This document shows positions 1 through 7,757 of a stretch of DNA of 64,000 nt, piece after piece. Position numbers and translations under genes: made by a program. The stretch is taken from NCBI GenBank assembly GCA_963720675.1, contig CAVRGH010000005.1, positions 124,001 through 188,000 of the forward strand, given 5' to 3'. The notes beneath the pieces were generated by a model. It had not been told where the DNA came from, did no database searches, and saw only the letters and a program-made list of their open reading frames with translations. The DNA is from JALHSW01 sp963720675. GTDB lineage: Bacteria > Actinomycetota > Acidimicrobiia > IMCC26256 > PALSA-555. Each line of letters starts with the position of its first letter. Within the stretch, counting starts at the first letter, position 1.

Positions 1-55
1 CGGTGAGGGCCCGATTCGGGGGGTAAGTGTCACACCCCCGTGTTGGGATGAGGGC

Positions 56-1166
56 ATGAGCAGCACGCCCATCCCGGAGCACGAGGAGAGGTTCGACTTC
101 TCCGCGCGTGTCGACGAGCTGCGCTGCCACTCCACGAAGTCGCTCCGGTCGATCGTGTCCGACGCCCGACGCGAGCAGCAGCGCTGGTACCTCGAGGAGC
201 TCGCGGCGACGCGGGTGCTGGAGGACCGCCAGGCGCTCGACGGGTGCCCGACGCCGCGGTGTCGGCCCGCACCGTGAAGACGAACCGAGAGGTCGCCCGC
301 TCACTCGAGTCGCTGCCCGAGGTCGCGGCCGCGGCGTGGGACGGCCAGCTCTCGAAGGACCAGCTCGTGCCGGTCACCGAGGTCGCGACGCCCGAGACCG
401 ACGCGGAATGGGCGCAGCGGGGGGCACGCACCGCGCCGGTCGACCTGCAGCGCCAGGTCCGTGCGGCACGGAAGGTCACCGCGGCCGACGCCGCGGCCCG
501 CCGAAAGGCTGCGGTACCTCACGACCTGGCGCGACGCGGAGCAGGGGATGGTGTTCGGCCGCTGGGCGCTCCCCGACGTCGACGGTGTGCTGGTCGAGAA
601 GGTGCTCGACCAGATGGCCGAGCGGATGCGACCGGCGAAGGGCATGGCGTGGGACTCGCTCGCGCACCGCAAGGCCGACGCCCTCGTGCAGCTCTGCCGG
701 TCGGACCGGACCGCGTGGCGGCAGGCGGTCCAAGCCGCTGGTGGTGGTCCACACGAAGCACGGCGAGGCGGGCGGGGAGATCGAAGGGATCCCGATCGCC
801 GAGGAGACCGTGCGGTCGCTGCGCCAGGAAGCGCGCGTCGTGTTCGAGGACGATGACGTCGCGCTCGTGGATCATGGTTCGGGTCGCAAGCCGTTGCCGG
901 TCGCGCTGGAGCGCGAGCTCCGGCGGCGCGACCTGCACTGCCGGTACCCGGGCTGCGAGCGCACCCACGGGCTCCAAGCACACCACCTGGTCCCGGTGAC
1001 CTGGGGCGGGCATACGCACCGCAAGCAGGTCGCGTACCTCTGCAGGAACCACCACCGCCTCATGGAGCCCCACGGCACGCAACGGCTGGTGGGCGACCCC
1101 GATCTCCCGGACGGCCTGCGGGTCATCCACGTCGGTGCCCAGGCCCGGGCGGGGCCGGCGCCCTGA
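56..1166 (+). pseudogene. DUF222/HNH endonuclease-like protein, broken by three frameshifts
   Basis: The DUF222/HNH (13E12-like) family is common and repeated in actinobacterial genomes; its cellular role is poorly known. Here the protein is split over three frames: 56 to about 243, about 244-505, about 505-728, and about 729 to the stop at 1166. Each junction needs one small indel. Joined, it has a DUF222-like helical N-terminal part and a C-terminal HNH module with CRYPGCERT, QAHHLVP and LCRNHHRLM, so the putative zinc and catalytic residues are all present. ATG 56 follows a purine-rich gggatgaggg. The stop lies just before dnaE2. It may be a real pseudogene, but the window has many similar breaks in housekeeping genes, so sequencing error is equally likely. 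Confidence 0.75.
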
Positions 1167-1194
1167 GCCCGATGCCCAGCGCACCCTTTGCTGA

Positions 1195-1210
1195 TCGAAC
1201 GTACGTTCGG
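1195..1210 (+). promoter_or_regulatory. LexA (SOS) box of dnaE2
   Basis: TCGAACGTACGTTCGG matches the actinobacterial LexA operator TCGAAC-N4-GTTCGA at 15 of 16 positions (only the last base differs). It lies directly upstream of a -10-like TACGGT and of dnaE2, an SOS gene in mycobacteria and other actinobacteria. LexA binding here would block the promoter until DNA damage. Confidence 0.85.
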
Positions 1211-1216
1211 TACGGT
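1211..1216 (+). promoter_or_regulatory. -10 box of dnaE2 (leaderless type)
   Basis: TACGGT fits the TANNNT -10 consensus. It abuts the LexA box and stands 6 nt before CTG 1223, the same spacing seen at many other starts in this window. Confidence 0.5.
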
Positions 1217-1222
1217 GCCGGT

Positions 1223-4200
1223 CTGTACGCGGAGCTGCACTGCCACACGAACTTCTCGTTCCTCGATGGGGCGAGCCACCCCGAGGAGCTCGTCGACGAG
1301 GCCGCGCGCCTCGGGTTGGCCGCGCTCGCGGTCACCGATCACGACGGCTGCTACGGCGTGGTGCGCTTCGCGGAGGCGGCGCGGGCCGCGGGCCTGCCCA
1401 CGGTGTTCGGCGCGGAGCTGACCCTGGACCTCGGAACCGGAGGCCCCCCGAAGGCAGGCGAGCCGGATCCGGCGGGGGAGCACCTGGTCGTGCTGGCCGA
1501 CGGGCCGGTGGGATACGCCCGGCTCGCCCGCGCGGTGAGCGAGGGGCAGATGGCGGGCGAGAAGGGCGCACCGCGCTTCACGGTCGCGGGGCTGGCCGAC
1601 GCGTCGCGCGCTGGTGTGCACCTCGGCGGCAACCGGGTGAGTGCGAGCAGCGCAGCGTGTGAGACCTGGTTCGTGCTCACCGGGTGCCGGAAGGGTGCGG
1701 TGCCGCGCGCGCTCGTCGCGGACGGCCCGGCCGCGGCGCGGCGTGAGCTCGACCGGCTGGTGCAGGCGTTCGGGCGCGAACGGGTGCTCGTCGAGCTGTG
1801 GGACCACGGCGACCCGCTCGACCGGCACCGCAACGACGAGCTCGCCCTGGTCGCGGCGCAGGCCCGGGTGGAGGTGGTCGCGACCAACAACGTGCACTAC
1901 GCGACGCCGCGGCAGCGCCCGCTCGCGACCGCGCTCGCGGCGATCCGGTCCCGCCGGTCACTCGACGAGATCGACGGGTGGCTGCCGGCCGCCGGGTTCG
2001 CGCACCTGCGATCGGCGGGGGAGCAGCAGCGACGGTTCGCCCGCTGGCCCGGTGCGGTCGAGCGGACGGTCGAGATCGCCGAGGCCTGCGCGTTCGACCT
2101 CCGGCTGGCTGCGCCCAACCTGCCCGACCTCGAGGTGCCCGACGGGCACACCGACATGTCGTGGCTGCGCGAGCTCACCCGGCGTGGCGCGGCGGTGCGG
2201 TACCCGTCGACGCACCCGCAGCACGACGAGGCCATGGTGCAGATCGTCCACGAGCTCGACGTGATCGAGCAGCTCGACTTCCCGGGCTACTTCCTGCTCC
2301 TCGTCGACATCGTCGACTTCTGCCGCCGGTCCGACATCTATTGCCAGGGGCGGGGGAGCGCTGCGAACAGCGCGGTTTGCTACGCGCTCGGCGTCACCAA
2401 GGCCGATGCGGTCGCGCTCGGGCTCCTGTTCGAGCGATTCCTCTCGCTCGAGCGCGACGGGCCCCCCGACATCGACCTCGACATCGAGCACGAGCGGCGC
2501 GAGGAGGTCATCCAGTACGTCTACGGCAAGTACGGCCGCGACCGTGCCGCGCAGGTCGCGAACGTCATCACCTACCGCCCGCGCTCCGCGATGCGCGAGA
2601 TGGCCAAGGTCGCCGGCCTCTCCCCGGGCCAGGCCGACGCGCTCACCAAGTGGGTCGATCGCCATCATCGGGACCAAGCCGCATTCGAGGGCTTGGGCCG
2701 GTCGGAGCAGGGGGGCGGGGAGGCGGAGGGGAAGGACGAGACCGTCCGGGTGCCGGAGCTGGTGCTGGACCTCGCGCAACAGGTGCTCGACTACCCCCGC
2801 CACCTCGGCATCCACTCGGGCGGGATGGTGATGGCCGACCGGCCGCTCGTCGAGTTCTGCCCGGTCGAGTGGGCTCGCATGGAGAACCGTTCGGTGCTCC
2901 AGTGGGACAAGGACGACTGCGCGGCAGCAGGCCTCGTGAAGTTCGACCTGCTCGGGCTCGGGATGCTCACGATGCTGCATCTCGCGGTGGACCTCATCCG
3001 GGAGCACGAAGGGGTGGAGGTCGACCTCGCGACCATCCCCCAGGAAGAGGAGGTCTACGACCTGCTCTGCGCGGCCGACACGGTCGGGGTGTTCCAGGTC
3101 GAGAGCCGCGCGCAGATGGCCACACTGCCGCGCCTGCGGCCCCGCACCTTCTACGACCTGGTGATCGAGGTCGCGCTGATCCGTCCCGGCCCGATCCAGG
3201 GCGGCTCGGTGCACCCGTACCTGCGCCGGCGCACCGGTGAGGAGGCGGTCACCTACCCGCACCCGAGCCTCGAGGCGTGCCTCGAGAAGACGCTCGGGGT
3301 CCCGCTGTTCCAGGAGCAGCTCATGCAGATCGCGATCGACGCGGCCGGGTTCACTCCCGGCGACGCCGACCGGCTGCGCCAGGCGATGGGCTCGAAGCGC
3401 TCGAAGGCGCGCATGGCCGCGATGCGCGAGCGGCTCCTGTCGGGGATGGCCGAGCGGGGGATCACCGGGGAGACGGCCGAGGAGATCGCCACCAAGCTCG
3501 AGGCGTTCGCGCACTTCGGGTTCCCCGAGAGCCACTCGGTGAGCTTCGCCTACCTCGTGTACTCCAGCTCGTGGGTGAAGTACCACCATCCGGACGCGTT
3601 CGCGTGCGCGCTGCTGAACGCGCAGCCGATGGGGTTCTACTCACCGCACACGATCGTGCGCGATGCGGTCCGCCACGGTGTGGAGGTGCTCGGGCCGTGT
3701 GTGCGCGCGTCGCGGCGCGACTGCACGCTCGAGCCACGCACCGAGGGGGCGGGGCCGATCGGCCGCCCACTACCCGGCTGGCACGCAGCGGCATCCACCC
3801 ACGCGATGCGCACGGGGCTGCGGTACGTGCGCGGGCTGTCGGACGGGCTGCTCGACCGGATCGACACGACCCGCGACACCGACGGCACGTTCGCCGACCT
3901 CTCCGACTTCAGCCGCCGGACCGGCGCGCCGGTCGACGCGCTGGAAGCGCTCGCGACCGCGGGTGCGTTCGGGTGCTTCGGGATCGAGCGTCGCGAGGCC
4001 CTGTGGGGTGCCGGCGCGCTGAGCGATGCCCGGCCTGCTCGGGTCGGCAAGAAGGGGGTCGGCGCGGCGGGCCAGGGGATGGTGATGGAGCGGCTCCCGG
4101 GGATGGTGACGGGGGTGGACGCGCCGGACCTCCCGGTGATGGACCCGATCGAGGAGACGGCTGCTGACCTGTGGGCCACCGGGATGTCGGCGAACCGGCA

Positions 4201-4573
4201 CCCCACCGAGTTCGCGCGCGAGCTGCTCCTCGCGCGTGGTGCGGTGACGGCCGCGGACCTGCGCACGCTCCCGCACCGGACGATCGTGGAGGTGGGCGGT
4301 GTCGTCACCCACCGCCAGCAGCCCGAGACCGCCAGCGGAGTGGTGTTCGTGAACCTGGAGGACGAGACCGGGCTCGTGAACGTGATCTGCACTCCCGACG
4401 TGTGGCGGCGCTTCCACCGGGTGGCCCGCACGGCCCCCGCGCTGTGCGTGCGGGGGGTCTTGGAGCGGCACCGGGGCGTCATCAACCTCCTCGCCCGCCG
4501 CATCGAGCCCCTGGACCTCTCCCCGGCCTCCCTGTCGGCGTCGTTCCGTCTCCGCTCCCGCGACTTCCGCTGA
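1223..4573 (+). CDS. dnaE2: Error-prone DNA polymerase DnaE2
   Basis: Alpha subunit of the SOS-induced translesion polymerase that works with ImuA'/ImuB in damage-induced mutagenesis. It opens with a PHP domain (YAELHCHTNFSFLDGAS, then VTDHDG), followed by the C-family polymerase core with GRGSAANSA and the catalytic aspartates of PPDIDLDIEHE (about residues 416-420), then helix-hairpin and OB-fold parts near the C-terminus. Length (about 1,116 aa) is normal. ATG 1172 also opens this frame, but it would put the LexA box and -10 inside the gene. CTG 1223 gives an N-terminus, (M)YAELHCH, like that of relatives and a leaderless spacing, so I prefer it; the codon itself could be a read error. No imuA or imuB is adjacent. 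Confidence 0.93.
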   Translation: MYAELHCHTNFSFLDGASHPEELVDEAARLGLAALAVTDHDGCYGVVRFAEAARAAGLPTVFGAELTLDLGTGGPPKAGEPDPAGEHLVVLADGPVGYARLARAVSEGQMAGEKGAPRFTVAGLADASRAGVHLGGNRVSASSAACETWFVLTGCRKGAVPRALVADGPAAARRELDRLVQAFGRERVLVELWDHGDPLDRHRNDELALVAAQARVEVVATNNVHYATPRQRPLATALAAIRSRRSLDEIDGWLPAAGFAHLRSAGEQQRRFARWPGAVERTVEIAEACAFDLRLAAPNLPDLEVPDGHTDMSWLRELTRRGAAVRYPSTHPQHDEAMVQIVHELDVIEQLDFPGYFLLLVDIVDFCRRSDIYCQGRGSAANSAVCYALGVTKADAVALGLLFERFLSLERDGPPDIDLDIEHERREEVIQYVYGKYGRDRAAQVANVITYRPRSAMREMAKVAGLSPGQADALTKWVDRHHRDQAAFEGLGRSEQGGGEAEGKDETVRVPELVLDLAQQVLDYPRHLGIHSGGMVMADRPLVEFCPVEWARMENRSVLQWDKDDCAAAGLVKFDLLGLGMLTMLHLAVDLIREHEGVEVDLATIPQEEEVYDLLCAADTVGVFQVESRAQMATLPRLRPRTFYDLVIEVALIRPGPIQGGSVHPYLRRRTGEEAVTYPHPSLEACLEKTLGVPLFQEQLMQIAIDAAGFTPGDADRLRQAMGSKRSKARMAAMRERLLSGMAERGITGETAEEIATKLEAFAHFGFPESHSVSFAYLVYSSSWVKYHHPDAFACALLNAQPMGFYSPHTIVRDAVRHGVEVLGPCVRASRRDCTLEPRTEGAGPIGRPLPGWHAAASTHAMRTGLRYVRGLSDGLLDRIDTTRDTDGTFADLSDFSRRTGAPVDALEALATAGAFGCFGIERREALWGAGALSDARPARVGKKGVGAAGQGMVMERLPGMVTGVDAPDLPVMDPIEETAADLWATGMSANRHPTEFARELLLARGAVTAADLRTLPHRTIVEVGGVVTHRQQPETASGVVFVNLEDETGLVNVICTPDVWRRFHRVARTAPALCVRGVLERHRGVINLLARRIEPLDLSPASLSASFRLRSRDFR

Positions 4574-4581
4574 GTCCGGCG

Positions 4582-4587
4582 TAGCGT
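4582..4587 (+). promoter_or_regulatory. -10 box of trmO (leaderless type)
   Basis: TAGCGT lies 7 nt before ATG 4595, with no Shine-Dalgarno sequence between them, suggesting that transcription starts at or next to the start codon. Confidence 0.5.
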
Positions 4588-4594
4588 CGGCGCC

Positions 4595-5095
4595 ATGACC
4601 GACGAGATCACCGTCACGCCGATCGGCAGGGTGGAGGGAGGCAGAGAGGAGCCGCTGGACGACGACTGGGACACGGTCGACGCGACGATCGTGCTCGACG
4701 GTGCGCAGCTCGGGGCCGACGCGACCGCGGGGCTCGGGGAGTTCTCGCACCTCGACGTCGTCTTCGCGTTCCACCTGGTGTCGGACGAGGAGATCGAGCG
4801 CGGTGCGCGCCACCCGCGCGGCCGGACCGACTGGCCGAGCGTCGGGATCCTCGCCCAGCGCGGCAAGGGGCGGCCCAACCGCATCGGCGTGAGCACGTGT
4901 GCGCTGCTGCGCGTCGACGGGCTCACGCTGCACGTGCGCGGCCTCGACGCGATCGACGGGACACCCGTGCTCGACGTGAAGGCGCACTTCATGGAGATGG
5001 GACCGCGCGGTGTGGTGCGCCAGCCCGACTGGAGCCACGAGATCATGCGCGGGTACTGGCACGAGGATCAGGCCTCCGGAGGATCGGAATCCTGA
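4595..5095 (+). CDS. trmO: tRNA (N6-threonylcarbamoyladenosine37-N6)-methyltransferase TrmO
   Basis: A 166-aa member of the TsaA/TrmO (UPF0066) family, which methylates t6A37 of certain tRNAs with S-adenosylmethionine. The single beta-barrel domain fills the protein. Family signatures are TPIGRVEG near the N-terminus, SVGILAQRGKGRPNRIGVS in the middle and GLDAIDGTPVLDVKAH near the C-terminus. The usual RSPxRPNxIG motif appears as RGKGRPNRIG, and the family is diverse here. It sits alone between dnaE2 and the mgtE locus and has its own -10 box. The TrmO activity is known for the E. coli enzyme; for this homologue it is inferred. Confidence 0.85.
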   Translation: MTDEITVTPIGRVEGGREEPLDDDWDTVDATIVLDGAQLGADATAGLGEFSHLDVVFAFHLVSDEEIERGARHPRGRTDWPSVGILAQRGKGRPNRIGVSTCALLRVDGLTLHVRGLDAIDGTPVLDVKAHFMEMGPRGVVRQPDWSHEIMRGYWHEDQASGGSES

Positions 5096-5102
5096 GTCGC
5101 GG

Positions 5103-5108
5103 TACCCT
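5103..5108 (+). promoter_or_regulatory. Possible -10 box of the mgtE locus
   Basis: TACCCT lies 8 bp after the trmO stop. A start about 7 nt downstream would give a leader of roughly 94 nt before ATG 5209, unlike the leaderless genes around it. Confidence 0.35.
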
Positions 5109-5208
5109 GGATGGCCGCACGGTGCAGGCCGCACCCTGTCCGGCCACGGCCCGATCCGCCGACCCGACGTCTCGAGCAAGCCATGAACGAGCCTCCGAGT
5201 AGCAGCTC

Positions 5209-6439
5209 ATGGACCGCTTCCGCCTCGTGCGGCGGTTCCGCGCGCTCGTGCTCGCGGACCCAGCCGGTGTCCGAGCGGGGTTCATCGCGCTCCTGATCTC
5301 CTCGGGTGGCGACCTGCTCGCCGGTCTCACCCTCGGATCGATCACCGGCACCCTCGAGGCGCTCCCCGGCCTCCTCGTCCTCGTCCCGGCTGCCATCGGC
5401 ATGCGGGGCAACATCTTCGGCGCCCTCGGGAGTCGCCTGGGGACGTCGATCCACGCCGGGACGTTCCGCCTCTCACGGCGGAGCGACACGGTCGTCGGTC
5501 AGAACCTCGCCGCGTCGGTGGCGTTGTCGATCTCGATCTCGCTCGCGCTGGCGTTCCTGGCGAAGGCCATCTGCATCGGGTTCGGCCTGGAGAACACGAT
5601 CTCGGTCGCCGACTTCGTGGTGATCTCGGTGATCGGGGGTGTGCTGTCGTCGATCGTGGTGCTCGGGATCACCGTGGGCGTCGCGGCGCTCAGCGTGCGT
5701 CGGGGATGGGACCTCGACAACGTCGCCGCGCCGATCGTCACCGCGGCGGGCGACATGGTCACGCTGCCCGCGTTGTTCCTGGCGACGTTCCTGGTGCAGG
5801 TCCCGATCGTGACGCCGGTCGTCGCGATCGGGTGCACGATCGCCGGCGTCGCCGCGCTCATGATCGCGCTCCGGTCGAAGCTGCCCGTGCTGCACCGCAT
5901 CGTCCGGGAGTCCGTCCCGATCCTGCTCATCGCAGGGATCATCGACATCGTCGCCGGACTGACCATCGAGAAGCGCTTCGAGTCGTTCCTCGTCTACCCG
6001 GCGCTGCTCGTCCTCGTCCCCCCGTTCCTCGAGGATTCCGGCTCGCTCGGCGGGATCCTCGAGCGCGCGCGTCGCGACCAAGCTCCACCTCGGCACGCTC
6101 GAACCGTCGCGGCGTCCGCTGCGCGCCGTCGGCGACGACGTGCTGCTGATCTTCGCCTACGCGATCCCGGTCTTCCTGCTGCTCGGTGTCTCCGCCGACA
6201 TCGTCGCGGCGATCGTCGGCCTCAAGAGCCCCGGCGTGCTCGAGATGATCGCCCTCTCGATGCTGGCCGGACTGATCGCGACGACGTTCGCGGTCCTCGT
6301 CGGCTACTACGGCGCGGTGCTGTCGTACCGCATGGGCCTGGATCCGGACACCCACGGGATCCCGATCGTCACCTCGTCGCTCGACCTGCTCGGCGCCCTG
6401 TCGCTGATCCTCGTCATCGTGGCGCTCGGCCTGACCTGA
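5209..6439 (+). CDS. MgtE/SLC41-type divalent cation transporter (frameshift near 6060)
   Basis: Integral membrane protein with two MgtE-type membrane domains and no cytoplasmic CBS part, about 410 aa, likely carrying Mg2+ or a similar ion. The first domain runs from ALLISSGGDLLAG through LLVLVPAAIGMRGNIFG, the second from ILLIAGIIDIVAG through LLVLVPPFLEDSGSLGG; the repeated LVLVP plus Gly/Asn/Ser motif marks each half. The frame breaks inside an alternating CG run after GGIL near 6060 and resumes as SARVATKLHLG, continuing to the stop at 6437-6439. One small indel restores it. The double PhoU-TrkA_C regulator follows after 34 bp, a pairing often seen with this transporter type, so the two are probably one operon. 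Confidence 0.85.
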
Positions 6440-6473
6440 CCTAACCTGAAACCCTGAAGACTGGCGAAGAGTG

Positions 6474-7700
6474 ATGGACGACAAACCCCCACGAAATCTG
6501 AAAGCCATGCTCTCGGAGAGCAAGGACACCTCCGAGCTCATGGTCGACCTCGCGTACGCCGCGCTCTTCTTCGCCGATGAGCAGATGGCCGCGGAGGTCC
6601 ACGAGCTCGAGGAACGGCTCAGCGATCTCGTCCACGAGATGCGCGAAGTCTGCGTGCTCGCCGCTCGCTCGCCGCGCGATGCGGAGCAGATGTCGAGCGT
6701 GCTCCACGTCGTGTCCGCCATCGAGCGCATGGCCAACGCCGCGGTCGACGTCTCGCGGATCGTGACCCACCACCTCGGCATCCCGGCGTCATTGGTCGCC
6801 GACCTCGCTGCGGCCGAGGAGGTGTCACACCGCGTGCGCGTGCGCCCGGAGTCGGCGCTCGCCCATCGCTCGCTCGCCGACGTGGAGCTGCCCGTCGAGG
6901 TCGGGATGCGCGTCGTCGCGATGCGGCGCGGCAAGGAGTGGATCATCGACCCCGACGGCGACGAGACGATGCTCGACGAGGACGTCCTGATCCTCCGCGG
7001 CGCGCCTGCGGGCATCAACGAGCTTCGTGAATTGGCCGGCGCCCCCGAGTGGCGCCGACCGACCGTCGTCGAAGATCCGGCGATCACCGACCTCGACCGG
7101 GCGGTCGACGTGCTCGTCGAGATGAAGAACGTGTCCGAGGTGGCGATCGGCCTTGCCTACTCGGCGCTCCTGTTCAACGACCAGAGCCTCGCGGCCGAGG
7201 TGAACCACCTCGAGGATCGTCTCGACGAGATGCGGGAGCGGCTCGAGGTGTGGGTGCTGCGGTCCGCCGCCGACGAGGTCGACCCGTCACCGTTGCGGGG
7301 TCTCCTCCACCTGGGTGCGGCGGCCGAGGAGCTCGGCGACGCGGCGCAGCAGATGGTGTGGCTCGTCGAGGAGCAGGAGGAGATGCACCCGATCCTGCGG
7401 GTCGCGCTCGGGGAGTCCGACGAGGTCATCACGCGCATGCCCGTCGCGCCGGGCGCGGCGCTCGACGGGGTGACGCTGGCCGAAGCCCGGCTCGAGGTCG
7501 AGACCGGCTTCTACCTGCTCGCGATCCTCCGCGACGGGCGCTACATCTACCGGCCCCGGGGGCACGTGCGACTCCAGGCCGGCGACGAGCTCATCGCGAG
7601 CGGCCCCGACGAGGGGCAACCGGTGCTCGCCGAGCGGTGCGGCTACCGCGTGCTCGAGGACGAGGACACCGGCGAGATCGCGCTCGTCCCCAGCCCCTGA
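6474..7700 (+). CDS. PhoU-TrkA_C-PhoU-TrkA_C protein, likely regulator of the cation transporter
   Basis: A cytoplasmic protein of 408 aa built as an internal duplication. Residues about 10-105 form a PhoU-like helical domain, about 115-180 a TrkA_C (RCK C-terminal) domain with RSLADVELPVEVGMRVVAM, then a second PhoU-like part (DVLVEMKNVSEVAIGLAYSA) and a second TrkA_C domain (LAEARLEVETGFYLLAILRD). TrkA_C domains bind small ligands and gate ion channels, and PhoU helices bind metal clusters. Placed 34 bp behind the MgtE-type gene, it is probably the soluble partner that senses ion or nucleotide levels. ATG 6474 is preferred to GTG 6471, with gaaga just upstream. Confidence 0.82.
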   Translation: MDDKPPRNLKAMLSESKDTSELMVDLAYAALFFADEQMAAEVHELEERLSDLVHEMREVCVLAARSPRDAEQMSSVLHVVSAIERMANAAVDVSRIVTHHLGIPASLVADLAAAEEVSHRVRVRPESALAHRSLADVELPVEVGMRVVAMRRGKEWIIDPDGDETMLDEDVLILRGAPAGINELRELAGAPEWRRPTVVEDPAITDLDRAVDVLVEMKNVSEVAIGLAYSALLFNDQSLAAEVNHLEDRLDEMRERLEVWVLRSAADEVDPSPLRGLLHLGAAAEELGDAAQQMVWLVEEQEEMHPILRVALGESDEVITRMPVAPGAALDGVTLAEARLEVETGFYLLAILRDGRYIYRPRGHVRLQAGDELIASGPDEGQPVLAERCGYRVLEDEDTGEIALVPSP

Positions 7701-7744
7701 CGCGATTCCGCGCGCCAGGGCGCGGGCGAGCGGGACCAGCGGGG

Positions 7745-7750
7745 TACCTT
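7745..7750 (+). promoter_or_regulatory. -10 box of the P-type ATPase gene (leaderless type)
   Basis: TACCTT lies 7 nt before ATG 7758. This supports ATG 7758 over the upstream in-frame TTG 7749, which overlaps the box. Confidence 0.5.
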
Positions 7751-7757
7751 GCCAGCC

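Noticed and set aside
56..1166. Mobile element around the HNH gene
   Set aside because: No inverted ends, target duplication, transposase or integrase was seen; DUF222/HNH genes are common in actinobacterial chromosomes.
5109..5208. M-box (Mg2+) riboswitch before mgtE
   Set aside because: The leader is too short and lacks the conserved stems of the M-box; it is kept only as an unexplained leader.
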